Shown here piece after piece: positions 1-8,315 of a stretch of 64,000 bases of DNA; within the stretch, counting starts at the first letter, position 1, and each line of letters starts with the position of its first letter. The notes beneath the pieces are model-generated. The model searched no databases. It saw only the letters and a program-made list of their open reading frames with translations, and was not told the origin of the DNA. A program made the translations under genes and the position numbers. The DNA is from Polaromonas sp. CF318. GTDB lineage: Bacteria > Pseudomonadota > Gammaproteobacteria > Burkholderiales > Burkholderiaceae_C. The stretch lies in contig NZ_AKIV01000018.1 in assembly GCF_000282655.1 (NCBI RefSeq), positions 19,415 to 83,414 of the forward strand, in the 5' to 3' direction.

Positions 1-11
1 GACGAATTATT

Positions 12-46
12 TATCCACAGATTACGCAGATTTACGCAGATTGAAA
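12..46. repeat. CGCAGATT-iteron repeat arm, copy 1
   Basis: One arm of the dispersed intergenic repeat seen five more times in the window. It begins ATCCACAG and carries three CGCAGATT/ACAGATT iterons about 10 nt apart, ending TTGAAA. No inverted partner arm lies between here and the gene end at 111, so the partner is either upstream of the window or absent. The first 110 nt hold no gene. Confidence 0.75.
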
Positions 47-110
47 ACAGAATGTCCGGGCCCCTGGAACCGGAAGCGCCCCGGCGCCCGAAACAACAAA
101 GAGGTTTGGA

Positions 111-1472
111 TCAAGCCTTGCTGAACAACCCATCCAACCGCTTGTCCCACCTAGCCCCCGGCAACACGTCGGCCAATTGAGAATCCCCAAACGCAAAAGC
201 CCCCCGCAGCACCTGAGCCAGCACCGCCCGATAGTCGTGGTGGGCCGGCAGGTCGCGGCCTTCATTAAGCTGCGAAAGACCACTCCATTGCCCATGCCAG
301 CGCCCACCGGCAACGCGATTGCCCATCAGCCACATCGCATTCCCGAACCCGTGGTCGGTACCACGGGTACCGTTCTCCGCGCTGGTGCGGCCGAACTCGC
401 TCATCACCACGACCACGTCGCCGGGCTCCGAAAAATCCTGGCGCAGCTGCGCGATGCCGCGCGCGAGGTTGCCTAAGTTGTTGGCCAACTGGCCTGTGGC
501 CGCCCCCTGGTTGGCGTGGGTGTCCCAGCCGCCGGCCGATAAAAAGCCCAGCCGCAGTTTTCGGTCGTTGCGCATCAGCGTGCCCAGGTGCTGGGCGTCC
601 AGCTGCAGGCCCACCGGGTCGGCCGCGCCGTTGCTGGCGGCCAGCATTTGCGCGTTCAGGGCCTGCAGGTTGGCGGGCGTGCCGTCGCGGTCCAGGTTTC
701 TGTCGGCCATGCGTTTGGCGTCCTGCGCCATCTTTTCGGCCCTGGCGCTTCTTTGCTCGGTCAGTTCCTGCGCGCTCTGCATGCGGCTGCCCGCGCCCTG
801 GCGAAAGGCTTCGCTGAGTTTGTCGTCGCCGCCATACAAGTCCATCAGCGCCTGCCGGGTCTTGTCGTTGGCCAGCACGCCGGTGCGCTCGGCCGACTGG
901 CCGCGCGGAATCAGGCGCACGGCGGCGGCGGCCTGGCCGGCCAGGATGGCGGGGTTGGCCTCGCCCACGCCAAGCGCGACCGCGCCGCCCGCTCCGGCCC
1001 GGCCTATGCTCGCCGTGGTGTTGAGCCAGCCGGGCGCGCTGCTGGTCTTGCCGCTTTGCGCGATTTCCATCTGGTACTGCGCATCGAAGTGCGAACGGTT
1101 GGGCGCGGGCAGGCCGGCCGCGGGCACAAAACCGAGCACGCCTTGCTGCCACAGCGGCAGCAGCGGGGCGAGGGCGGGATGCAGGGCAAACGTCTTGTCG
1201 AGCTTGATGGCGGTTTGTGCCGTGCCGTCGGGCGCGGCAATCGCGATATTGGGGCGCAGCGCGTAGTAGTCCTTGTCCGCATAAGGCACAAAGGCCGACA
1301 GGCCGTCATAGGCGCCGCGCAGGAAAACCACGACCAGGCGCCCGTTGTCCAAGCCGGGCACCGCTTGCGCCCACACGCCGGGCACCGCCAGCGACAGGGC
1401 GGACAAGGCGCCCATGCCCAGCAGGCTTCGGCGTTGCAGCAGATGGGCCGATGAAGAAAGAATGGGGTCCAT
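111..1472 (-). CDS. DUF1501 family secreted protein
   Basis: This 453-aa protein belongs to the DUF1501 family, secreted proteins of unproved function with a sulfatase/alkaline-phosphatase-like fold. The N-terminus has a Tat-type twin arginine (R14-R15, RRSLLGMG) followed by a hydrophobic stretch ending near AQA, so export in folded form is likely. Recognisable family segments are VVVFLRGAYDGL near the mature N-terminus, GGWDTH in the middle, and the VMSEFGRT and GTDHG motifs near the C-terminus. It lies 29 nt downstream of the DUF1800 gene on the same strand. The two families are habitually paired in proteobacteria, so they probably form one operon and act together outside the cytoplasm. Substrate unknown. 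Confidence 0.9.
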   Translation of the reverse strand: MDPILSSSAHLLQRRSLLGMGALSALSLAVPGVWAQAVPGLDNGRLVVVFLRGAYDGLSAFVPYADKDYYALRPNIAIAAPDGTAQTAIKLDKTFALHPALAPLLPLWQQGVLGFVPAAGLPAPNRSHFDAQYQMEIAQSGKTSSAPGWLNTTASIGRAGAGGAVALGVGEANPAILAGQAAAAVRLIPRGQSAERTGVLANDKTRQALMDLYGGDDKLSEAFRQGAGSRMQSAQELTEQRSARAEKMAQDAKRMADRNLDRDGTPANLQALNAQMLAASNGAADPVGLQLDAQHLGTLMRNDRKLRLGFLSAGGWDTHANQGAATGQLANNLGNLARGIAQLRQDFSEPGDVVVVMSEFGRTSAENGTRGTDHGFGNAMWLMGNRVAGGRWHGQWSGLSQLNEGRDLPAHHDYRAVLAQVLRGAFAFGDSQLADVLPGARWDKRLDGLFSKA

Positions 1473-1501
1473 GGGTGTCCTCGCGCGGTTTATTGATTGG
1501 C

Positions 1502-2950
1502 TTACTTACGCATGAAGTCGGGGCTGGCCAGCATCAGGCCGGTGCGCATCTGCGCTGGCTCCTGGGCGATGCGCTCGCGCGTCGCGACGCTGAAAAAAAC
1601 GTTGAGGTAGGCCGGCTCGGCCGTGCGCTGGGCCAGGCCCATGGCGTAGTCAGCGCGCCGCGTCAGCGCCTCGGGCGCGAGCCAGGTGTTGGCGTCGGTC
1701 TTGTAGCCGTCGGGCGTCTGCCAGCCGTGCATGGGCTGGCCGGCCTGCGCGAGAAAGCCCAGGGTCTGGCCTATGTCGCGCCTGTCCCTGACGCCGCCGG
1801 CCGCGGCGAGCGCCGAGCAGGCAAAGTCCAGCGGGGTCTTGAACAGCTGGTTGTCCTTGGCCCAGAATTCCGGCGATTCGATCAGGCTGCGCATCACCGC
1901 GCGCAGGTCGCCCTGGGTGTCGGTAAAAACGGCGGCCAGCCGGGCCACCAGCGCGGGCGGCGGTTTGTCGGCTACAAAAAAAGTTGCCAGCCGGGTGGCG
2001 ACGCGCCGTGCCGTCTCGGGCCGGCGCGCCAGGTAGCGTATGGCCTCCTCGCCCTCGGCCACGCTCCCGTTGCCGAAGGTGCGGCCCAGCAGGACCTTGC
2101 CTTCCTTGTCGTGCAGGCGCTCGGCAAAACGAAAGCCTTCGCCGTCCTTGAGGTTGACCGTCCAGCCGGTCAGGATGCGGGCCAGCTCGCGCACGTCTTT
2201 TTGCGTATAGCCGCTGTTCACGCCCAGGGTGTGCAGCTCCATGAGCTCGCGCGCGTAGTTTTCATTGAGGCCGCGGCTGTTGCTTTGCGCCTGGTCCAGG
2301 TAGAACAGCATGGCCGGGTGTTTGGCGCTGGCCAGCAGCAGGTCTTCAAAACGGCCCAGGGCATTAGCCCGGATCACGTTGATCTCATAGTGGCCGACAA
2401 AGGGGCGCACCGGGCCCTTGCCGACAAACACATTGAGGTGGTTGAACCAGAACTCGGTCATGCGCGCGAGCAGCGGGTTTTCCAGCGCGGGATCGCTGCA
2501 GGACATCAGCCGCCAGGCGGCCGCGCCCTGGGCCATCTCGCGGCTGAATTTTTCATCGCCCGCTGCCGCATTCGGGGCGGCTGCCATGCCGGGTTTGGGC
2601 GCCTGGCGCGCGCTGCGGCGCGTCTCCCGCTCGGCCTGGAAGTTGCGCGCGATGTCGCCCAGCGACGCGTTGATGCCCGCGAGTTCGGCGGGAAGGGTGG
2701 GCGGGCGTTTGCTCGCGGCATAGGCGGCATCGAGCTGCTGCAGCGCCCAGGCGCGGGGCGAGGCCGTGGCGGCCTGCGGCCAGGCCGGCGTGGGCGCATA
2801 GCCCAGGCGCGAGGCGGCGCGCCAGGTGGCCGAAAGATTGGCCGTGGGAGGTAGGGCTTCGGTCTGCCCTTCGGCCTGCGCCGCGGGACCGGCCAGGCCG
2901 GCCAGCAAGGCCGCGAACAGGCCGGCCTGGGTGATTGTCGCTGTGGGCAT
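1502..2950 (-). CDS. DUF1800 family secreted protein
   Basis: A 482-aa DUF1800 family protein, partner of the downstream DUF1501 gene. The chosen start encodes MPTATITQ and has an AGGAG six bases upstream. The longer frame adds ten residues without a better ribosome site. A Sec-type signal peptide follows, ending at about AQAEG. The body shows typical family features such as the NHLNVFVGKG segment, the NYARELMELHTLGV motif, and a C-terminal LASPDFMRK ending (many members end in a similar SPEF/SPDF sequence). Function is not established for the family. Pairing with a Tat-exported DUF1501 protein suggests an envelope or extracellular role. Confidence 0.9.
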   Translation of the reverse strand: MPTATITQAGLFAALLAGLAGPAAQAEGQTEALPPTANLSATWRAASRLGYAPTPAWPQAATASPRAWALQQLDAAYAASKRPPTLPAELAGINASLGDIARNFQAERETRRSARQAPKPGMAAAPNAAAGDEKFSREMAQGAAAWRLMSCSDPALENPLLARMTEFWFNHLNVFVGKGPVRPFVGHYEINVIRANALGRFEDLLLASAKHPAMLFYLDQAQSNSRGLNENYARELMELHTLGVNSGYTQKDVRELARILTGWTVNLKDGEGFRFAERLHDKEGKVLLGRTFGNGSVAEGEEAIRYLARRPETARRVATRLATFFVADKPPPALVARLAAVFTDTQGDLRAVMRSLIESPEFWAKDNQLFKTPLDFACSALAAAGGVRDRRDIGQTLGFLAQAGQPMHGWQTPDGYKTDANTWLAPEALTRRADYAMGLAQRTAEPAYLNVFFSVATRERIAQEPAQMRTGLMLASPDFMRK

Positions 2951-3056
2951 GTTTTTCTCCTGCGACTCTCTGTAACGCAAGCACAGCGCCTTGCGTTGAA
3001 TGCCGCCCGCAGCTTTACACAGGGTTACGCCAAGGGCGCCGCGCCCCTGTCCCGGT

Positions 3057-4052
3057 TTACAAAGTCAGTATGGTGCAGCCCGTGGTCTTGCGGGCTTCCA
3101 GGGCGCGATGCGCCTCAGCCACATCGGCCAGGGCAAAGCGCTGGTCGATAGGGATATTGACCTTGCCGCTGGTCACCATGGCAAACAGCTCGTCGGCCAT
3201 TTCCTGCGTGACTTCGCGCGTGGCGATGTGGGTGAACAGCGTGGGCCTTGAAACATAGAGCGAACCCTTGGCCGCCAGCACGCCGATGTCCAGCGGCGGC
3301 GTCTTGCCCGAGGCATTGCCGAAGTTGGCCAGCAGGCCGAAGGGGCGCAGGCAGTCCAGCGACTTCATGAAGGTGTCCTTGCCCACCGAGTCGTACACCA
3401 CCTTCACGCCCTTGCCGCCGGTGATCTCCTTGACGCGGGCCACGAAGTCTTCTTTCGCGTAGTTGATGGCGAAGGCCGCGCCCTGCGACAGGGCCAGCGC
3501 GCATTTTTCGTCGGAGCCCGCCGTGCCTATGAGCTGCAGGCCCATGGCCCTGGCCCACTGGCAGGCGATGAGGCCCACACCGCCGGCCGCCGCGTGGAAC
3601 AGCACGTAGTCGCCGGCCTGCAGGCCGCCCTGCGGCTGGGTGCGGCGCAGCAGGTACTGCGTGGTCAGGCCCTTGAGCATCATGGCCGCGCCGGTCTCGA
3701 ACGAGATCGCGTCGGGCAGCTTGCACACGCACTTGGCCGGCATCACGCGCAGTTCGCAATAGCTGCCGGGCGGCTGGCTGGCATAGGCCGCACGGTCGCC
3801 GGCCTTGAGGTGGGTGACGCCCTCGCCCACGGCCTCGACGACACCCGAGGCCTCCATGCCCAGCTGCAGCGGCATGGCAAAGGGGTAGGCGCCGCTGCGC
3901 TGGTAAACGTCGATGTAGTTGAGGCCCACGGCCTTGTGGCGTATGCGTATCTCGCCCGGGCCGGGTTCGCCTACCTCCACATCCACCAGCTTAAGTTCTT
4001 CGGGGCCGCCATGCTGGTTGATGTGGACGGCTTTGGAGGGGTATGAGGCCAT
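3057..4052 (-). CDS. NADPH:quinone oxidoreductase, zinc-independent MDR family
   Basis: A 331-aa member of the medium-chain dehydrogenase/reductase superfamily, quinone oxidoreductase (QorA) branch, predicted to reduce quinones or activated carbonyls with NADPH in the cytoplasm. The N-terminal GroES-like domain contains the GLNYIDVYQRSG motif and MEASGVVEAVG. The Rossmann domain carries the AAAGGVGLIACQWA dinucleotide motif. No structural zinc cysteine cluster is seen, as expected for this branch. The start (MASYPSK) was chosen because AAGGAA lies six bases upstream; the longer frame adds 26 hydrophobic residues not typical of the family. Monocistronic. The physiological substrate cannot be read from sequence. 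Confidence 0.9.
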   Translation of the reverse strand: MASYPSKAVHINQHGGPEELKLVDVEVGEPGPGEIRIRHKAVGLNYIDVYQRSGAYPFAMPLQLGMEASGVVEAVGEGVTHLKAGDRAAYASQPPGSYCELRVMPAKCVCKLPDAISFETGAAMMLKGLTTQYLLRRTQPQGGLQAGDYVLFHAAAGGVGLIACQWARAMGLQLIGTAGSDEKCALALSQGAAFAINYAKEDFVARVKEITGGKGVKVVYDSVGKDTFMKSLDCLRPFGLLANFGNASGKTPPLDIGVLAAKGSLYVSRPTLFTHIATREVTQEMADELFAMVTSGKVNIPIDQRFALADVAEAHRALEARKTTGCTILTL

Positions 4053-4160
4053 GGGGTGTTCCTTGCAGAGGGGAAAAATAAAGACAAAAAGCGTGGCCGC
4101 CATGGTGCCACGAATCAAAACAAGCTGCATGAATCCAGACCCACAGATAAATCTCTCTCG

Positions 4161-4243
4161 TTTTCAATCTGCGTCAATCTGCGAAATCTGCGGATGAATT
4201 CTTATATCCACAGATTACGCAGATTTACGCAGATAAGAAAAAA
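4161..4243. repeat. CGCAGATT-iteron inverted repeat, copy 2
   Basis: The two arms of the dispersed repeat sit almost back to back, with the right arm at 4161-4195 and the left arm at 4205-4238. The pair forms a long palindrome with a loop of under 10 nt. It lies in the 261-nt gap between the divergently oriented quinone oxidoreductase and DMT genes, so promoters for both must flank or include it. Nothing else was recognised in this gap. Confidence 0.8.
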
Positions 4244-4313
4244 CGGGATCTGCGGAGAAGGTTAAAGCGCAGGCCTCGGAGAGAAAACGGCCGCGCTTGG
4301 TAAAGTCGCCGCC

Positions 4314-5213
4314 ATGACCCAACGCCTCACGCCCGCCACCGCCTCGCTGCTGGTGCTTCCCCCCATGCTCTGGGCCGGCAATGCCGTGGTGGGCCGCCTG
4401 GTCACCGGCCTGGTGCCGCCCATGACGCTCAACTTCCTGCGCTGGGCCCTGGCCTTCATGATCCTGCTGCCCTTGGCCTGGCGCCTGCTCAAACCCGGCA
4501 GCGGCCTGTGGCCGCACTGGAAGCGCTTCGCCGTGCTGGGCCTGCTGGGCGTGGGCTGCTACAACGCGCTGCAATACCTGGCGCTCAAGACCTCAACGCC
4601 GCTCAACGTCACGCTGGTGGCTTCCAGCGTGCCCATCTGGATGCTGGTGGTGGGTGCCTTGTGCTTCGGCCAGGCCGTGTCGCGGCGGCAAGTGCTGGGC
4701 GCCGTGCTGTCGATTGCCGGCGTGCTGGTGGTGCTGTCACGCGGCCAATGGGAGCTCTTGATGCAGGTGCAACTGGTGCCCGGCGACCTCTATGTGCTGC
4801 TGGCCACGCTGGCCTGGGCGTTTTACAGCTGGCTGTTGTCGCAACCCAGGGAGCCCGCGGAGATTCGCGGCGACTGGGCGGCCTTCCTGCTGGCGCAAAT
4901 CGTGTTCGGCCTGGGCTGGTCGGGGGCTTTCGCCGCCGGCGAATGGGCGCTGACCGACGCCCACATCGCCTGGGGCTGGCCGCTGGCCGCGGCCCTGCTC
5001 TATGTGGCTGTCGGGCCCGCGGTGATCGCCTATCGCTGCTGGGGCATGGGCGTGCAGCGCGTGGGCCCGGCCATCGCGGGCTTTTTCTCCAACCTCACGC
5101 CGCTGTTCGCCGCCCTGCTTTCAGCCGCCTTCCTCGGCGAGCTGCCGCACCTCTACCACGCGCTGGCTTTTGTGCTGATCGTGGGCGGCATTGTGGTGTC
5201 GTCGCGGCGTTGA
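4314..5213 (+). CDS. EamA/DMT family transporter
   Basis: A 299-aa inner-membrane protein with ten predicted hydrophobic segments arranged as two EamA repeats, the organisation of the drug/metabolite transporter superfamily (RhaT/YdcZ-like exporters). The first repeat starts with LLVLPPMLWAGNAVVGR, and the second contains the GPAVIAYRCWGMGVQRVGP helix pair. The C-terminus is short and basic (VVSSRR). The substrate is unknown; family members export amino acids, sugars or purines. The gene is probably transcribed alone, about 260 nt downstream of a divergently oriented gene. The ATG at 4314 has only a weak Shine-Dalgarno, but the first TM segment begins right after it. Confidence 0.88.
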   Translation: MTQRLTPATASLLVLPPMLWAGNAVVGRLVTGLVPPMTLNFLRWALAFMILLPLAWRLLKPGSGLWPHWKRFAVLGLLGVGCYNALQYLALKTSTPLNVTLVASSVPIWMLVVGALCFGQAVSRRQVLGAVLSIAGVLVVLSRGQWELLMQVQLVPGDLYVLLATLAWAFYSWLLSQPREPAEIRGDWAAFLLAQIVFGLGWSGAFAAGEWALTDAHIAWGWPLAAALLYVAVGPAVIAYRCWGMGVQRVGPAIAGFFSNLTPLFAALLSAAFLGELPHLYHALAFVLIVGGIVVSSRR

Positions 5214-5283
5214 GGTGAGCGCAAGAAGCCGGATTCGCGCAGGTGTTCATCCGTTTATCATTCGGCGATCACTTCCACGCCAA

Positions 5284-5604
5284 ATGAATACCGATAAACC
5301 TCAAGCCAACGGTTCAGGCGAATTTAGCTTGCTGGGTTTCGCGGCGTTCCTTGTGATTGTTTCGCTATTCATGTTCGTGAGCACAAAGGCCGGAACACGT
5401 GGAGTCGGCGTCTGCGTGATAGTGGGCGCGTTGATCCAGCAAATTTCCGGCCGAATCGAATACGGATGGGAAGACCGCCCGCCTTCCGGCTACATCACCG
5501 GATGGGCAGCTGCGGTATTGAACCTTGTCTTCGGGATACTCGGCTTGGCGATGGTTATCTGGCCGGACATTGCCATGGGTATTTTGGGCTGGGACAAAAA
5601 GTGA
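5284..5604 (+). CDS. Small membrane protein, unknown function
   Basis: A 106-aa hypothetical protein. The N-terminus is hydrophilic (MNTDKPQANG) and is followed by about three hydrophobic segments: LLGFAAFLVIVSLFMFV, a central VGVCVIVGALIQQI, and AAVLNLVFGILGLAMVI. The C-terminus WDKK lies in the cytoplasm or at the membrane edge. The start was chosen because the longer frame adds 31 arginine-rich residues unrelated to a membrane protein. No family was recognised. It follows the DMT gene by 70 nt and could be cotranscribed, but nothing links their functions. Confidence 0.6.
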   Translation: MNTDKPQANGSGEFSLLGFAAFLVIVSLFMFVSTKAGTRGVGVCVIVGALIQQISGRIEYGWEDRPPSGYITGWAAAVLNLVFGILGLAMVIWPDIAMGILGWDKK

Positions 5605-5860
5605 TGCCGTCCAACAGGTCAATCGACACAGCCTCACACACACCACCAATCCACCGCCGGCATTCATCGCTGATGGTTTGATTTTCACAACACTTTGCGA
5701 AAAACCATCGCGCAAAACTTGCCAAGCCCGCGCGGCCTCTTCAGAATCCCTTCCTTGCTTTGAGCCGCTGCACAACGAGCAACCTTGCGCAGCCAACCCC
5801 TTGAAGCCACCAAGACTATGACTTTGTTCACTCACACCTGACGCACCCTCCACCGCCCCC

Positions 5861-5926
5861 GGCTGGATGTGGTGCCAACCACACCCAGCCCTGCGGGCGG
5901 TCGGTGCCGTGCCTTCACGTGTGAAG
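5861..5926 (+). ncRNA. Structured leader or small RNA: two hairpins
   Basis: Two strong hairpins lie upstream of the 78-aa gene. The first (5861-5890) pairs GGCTGG and TGTGGT with ACCACA and CCAGCC around a four-base loop with one mismatch. The second (5913-5926) pairs CTTCAC with GTGAAG. They are followed by the terminator/anti-Shine-Dalgarno hairpin at 5926-5987. Together they could be a regulated 5' leader of the AAA+/peptidase operon, or an independent small RNA ending at the terminator. No known RNA family was recognised. The rest of the gap 5605-5860 holds nothing identifiable. Confidence 0.45.
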
Positions 5927-5987
5927 CGCGCTCCGCAAACCCCAGGCTGATTTTTTTCGCCGGGGTTTTTTGCTTTCTGGAGCGCGC
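5926..5987 (+). promoter_or_regulatory. Hairpin sequestering the ribosome-binding site, with nested terminator
   Basis: A 9-bp perfect stem pairs GCGCGCTCC (5926-5934) with GGAGCGCGC (5979-5987). The right arm contains the GGAG that must serve as Shine-Dalgarno for the ATG at 5990. Inside it, AAACCCC and GGC (5937-5947, one bulged A) pair with GCCGGGGTTT (5959-5968) and run into a T6 tract, which is the form of an intrinsic terminator. The same short segment could therefore stop transcription or block translation initiation of the downstream operon. This is seen directly in the sequence; its regulatory use is inference. Confidence 0.55.
5937..5973 (+). terminator. Intrinsic terminator or attenuator upstream of the AAA+/M41 operon
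   Basis: A ten-base-pair stem (7 bp plus 3 bp, one bulged A) with an 11-nt T-rich loop is followed immediately by six T residues. It lies 17 nt before the start codon of the 78-aa gene, in the same direction, so it would terminate transcription coming from upstream or act as an attenuator of the operon leader. Confidence 0.6.
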
Positions 5988-5989
5988 AC

Positions 5990-6226
5990 ATGAGTGCCAA
6001 AACTTTTTCCCGTGACTTTGCCGCCGGCAAGGTCAAGCATTTGCGGCGCATGAAGCAGCCGCTTGCCCTGACGCTGCAGCTGCCCGCCCCGCGCAACCCC
6101 GTGGTGCGGGCGCTCGCCCAGCGTGCCGCCACGTCCGCCGCGGGCAAACACATTCGCAGCAACGGCGCCAACCGCCGGGCTGAAACCGTGGCTTTGCAAA
6201 AAGCCCTCAAAAGATGGATTGACTGA
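5990..6226 (+). CDS. Small basic protein coupled to AAA+/M41 gene
   Basis: A 78-aa, strongly basic protein rich in Arg, Lys and Ala, without a signal peptide or membrane segment. It matches no family I recognise. The reading frame ends one nucleotide before the ATG of the AAA+/M41 gene, so the two are almost certainly translationally coupled and functionally linked; the small protein could be an adaptor, substrate or inhibitor of the ATPase-peptidase. Its own Shine-Dalgarno (TGGAG, seven bases before ATG) lies in the right arm of a 9-bp stem. The tight coupling supports it as a real gene despite its size. Confidence 0.65.
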   Translation: MSAKTFSRDFAAGKVKHLRRMKQPLALTLQLPAPRNPVVRALAQRAATSAAGKHIRSNGANRRAETVALQKALKRWID

Positions 6227-6227
6227 C

Positions 6228-8228
6228 ATGAAGAACGACATGACAACCGAGACGGCAGCCGCGGCCCGCGTGCCGCCTGAACTGATGCGGGAACGCAGCG
6301 CCCACCTGGCCCAGGTCGCCGCCGAGCTGAAGACCGAGCTCTTCGGCATCGACGACATCATCGACCGGGTGATCGAATCCCTGCGCGCCTGGTATGTGCT
6401 ACCCCACATCATCCGCCGCCCGGTGATCGTCTGCCTCTGGGGCCTGACCGGCACCGGCAAGACCCAGCTCACGCGCAGCCTGGCGCAAAAGCTGGGCTTT
6501 TACGACCGTTTTGTTGAAGTGCAGATGGATGGCTTCAGCAACGGCAGCAGCTGGCGCAGCGCCGACTCCATCAGCGCCATGCTGGCGGAGTCCGGCATCG
6601 CCGAGGGCGAGCCCGGCATGCTGGTGCTCGACGAGTTCCAGCGTTTTCGCACCATCGACGAAAAAGGCAAGGACTTCGCCGTCAAGCGCTACCAGGACGT
6701 GTGGCAGCTGCTGTCCGACGGTCGCCTGCCGCCATCGCTGTCCTTTCTGCAGGAGCTTGAATCGTCGCTGGCCTACTCGCTGTACGAGCATGAGCGCGAA
6801 GAGCAGGCAGATGACAAGCCCGCGAAGGACGGCACTCCGCCCAAAAAAATGAAGTTTGCCCTCTCGCCCTACCAGGCCCAGGAGTTCAAGCAAAGCCTCA
6901 AGCTCAAGGAGCCGCTGCAGGAGATCATGACCTGGGCGCCCCAACAGCTGCAGGAGCGCATGCTGGCCTTCAGGGCGTCCACCGAGTCCTGGGAGACCGA
7001 CTACAGCCGTCTGCTCATCATCGTCTCGGGCAACCTCGACGAGATGTACGAAGGCATGGCCCAGCGCGTGGAAGACTGCGACACCGATGCCGACATCTTT
7101 CACACGATGACCAAAAAGCTGTCGATGATCGACGTCAAGAAGGCGCTGGGCGAACGCTTCAAGCCCGAGCAGATCGCGCGGCTGGGCAACAACCACGTGA
7201 TCTACCCCTCGCTGAGCCAAGCCACCTATGAACGGCTGATCCGCGGCACCTGCGCGCGCTATGCCGATGAAATGCGGGCCGGCGCGGGCCTGTGCTTTGA
7301 GCTGCATGAATCGGTCTACCAGGGCATTTATGCCAATGCGGTGTTTCCGGCCCAGGGCACGCGCCCGCTGTTCTCGTCCATCCACGCCATCCTGAGCGCG
7401 CCGCTGGTCAATGCCGCGTTGTGGGCCCTGGAGCAAGGCGTGCCGGAGGACGCCACACTGTACGTCACCCTGGACACGGCCGCGCAATCCCTGCGCGTTA
7501 GCCTGGGCAAGGACGGCGGGCCCGGCATCGCCTACCCCGTGCCGCTGGAGCTCAACCAGCTCAAGCAGCGCGCCAGCCCGGACTTCCGGGCCCTGCTGGC
7601 CGTGCACGAGGCGGGCCACGGCCTGGCCTACGCGCGGCTGTTCGGCCACGCGCCACAGGAACTCAAGATCAATGTGGCTTCTTTCGAGGGCGGCTACAAC
7701 AGCTATGTGCGCATGAAGGCCGAGTCGCGGCAAAGCTGCCTGGACCGCCTCTGCGTGGGCCTGGCGGGCCGCGCCGCCGAGGCCCTGGTGTTCGGCGAGG
7801 ACGCTTGCACCACCGGCAGCGAAAGCGACTTCAAGAACGCCACCGCGCTGGCCGCCCGTTTTGTGCGCCACTTCGGTTTCGGCAGCCGGCTCAGCCGCAC
7901 CGACGTGGCCGACAGCATCGATGACAACCTCAACACCGACGTGGCGCCGACCAATGCCGAGATAGAAGCCCTGCTCGCGCAGGCCTACGCGCGCGCCCGC
8001 GAACTGCTCGCGGCCGACTCGGCGCTGCTGCTGCAAATCGTGGACGAGCTGCTGGCGCAAGGCCAGGTCAGCAAGGAAAAAATGGCCGGCCTGCTGGGCG
8101 TGGGCATCGCGAGCGAGGAGCGCATGCTCATGCCCTATGCCGAGCAGCTCCAGGTGTTCAGCCTGCAGCACGAGCTGATGCGGCGGGTGCGTGGCGAGGC
8201 GGCGTCCCTGGAGGCGTCGCTTGAATGA
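6228..8228 (+). CDS. Soluble AAA+ ATPase fused to FtsH-type M41 metallopeptidase
   Basis: A 666-aa protein with an N-terminal AAA+ module: Walker A GLTGTGKT (72-79), Walker B LVLDEF (132-137), sensor-1 SGN (267-269), and an arginine-finger box GERFKPEQIARLG (308-320) that resembles Clp/HslU-type ATPases rather than FtsH. A charged helical insert (about 141-260) separates Walker B and sensor 1. The C-terminal half is M41-like: HEAGH (460-464) binds zinc, and TTGSESDF (528-535) matches the FtsH segment whose Asp (D534) is the third ligand. No transmembrane or signal sequence is present, unlike FtsH. The start follows the upstream stop by one base. Predicted to be a cytosolic ATP-driven protease, with substrate unknown. 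The motifs are seen; the activity is inference. Confidence 0.8.
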   Translation: MKNDMTTETAAAARVPPELMRERSAHLAQVAAELKTELFGIDDIIDRVIESLRAWYVLPHIIRRPVIVCLWGLTGTGKTQLTRSLAQKLGFYDRFVEVQMDGFSNGSSWRSADSISAMLAESGIAEGEPGMLVLDEFQRFRTIDEKGKDFAVKRYQDVWQLLSDGRLPPSLSFLQELESSLAYSLYEHEREEQADDKPAKDGTPPKKMKFALSPYQAQEFKQSLKLKEPLQEIMTWAPQQLQERMLAFRASTESWETDYSRLLIIVSGNLDEMYEGMAQRVEDCDTDADIFHTMTKKLSMIDVKKALGERFKPEQIARLGNNHVIYPSLSQATYERLIRGTCARYADEMRAGAGLCFELHESVYQGIYANAVFPAQGTRPLFSSIHAILSAPLVNAALWALEQGVPEDATLYVTLDTAAQSLRVSLGKDGGPGIAYPVPLELNQLKQRASPDFRALLAVHEAGHGLAYARLFGHAPQELKINVASFEGGYNSYVRMKAESRQSCLDRLCVGLAGRAAEALVFGEDACTTGSESDFKNATALAARFVRHFGFGSRLSRTDVADSIDDNLNTDVAPTNAEIEALLAQAYARARELLAADSALLLQIVDELLAQGQVSKEKMAGLLGVGIASEERMLMPYAEQLQVFSLQHELMRRVRGEAASLEASLE

Positions 8229-8247
8229 CGCGCCTGGGCAAAAAAAA

Positions 8248-8279
8248 GCACGGGGGGCCGCCCGTGCGGCCCTCCGTGC
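8248..8279 (-). terminator. Strong intrinsic terminator of the ABC operon
   Basis: A 14-bp stem with a single G.U wobble and a four-base loop. On the minus strand it is followed by eight T residues (plus-strand A-tract at 8240-8247). It sits just downstream of the last gene of the minus-strand ABC operon (stop at 8316), which it should terminate. It may also stop transcripts arriving from the convergent AAA+/M41 gene, which ends at 8228. Confidence 0.85.
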
Positions 8280-8315
8280 CCAATTTCCACCAACGGAAAC
8301 CTTTAACGGTCGTGC

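Noticed and set aside
32..313. 93-aa minus-strand frame at the left edge
   Set aside because: It overlaps the well-supported DUF1501 gene on the same strand in another frame and has no ribosome site.
265..1152. Long Arg-rich alternative frames inside high-G+C genes (here and elsewhere)
   Set aside because: They are shadows of real genes: extreme Arg/Ala/Pro content, no motifs, no start signals.
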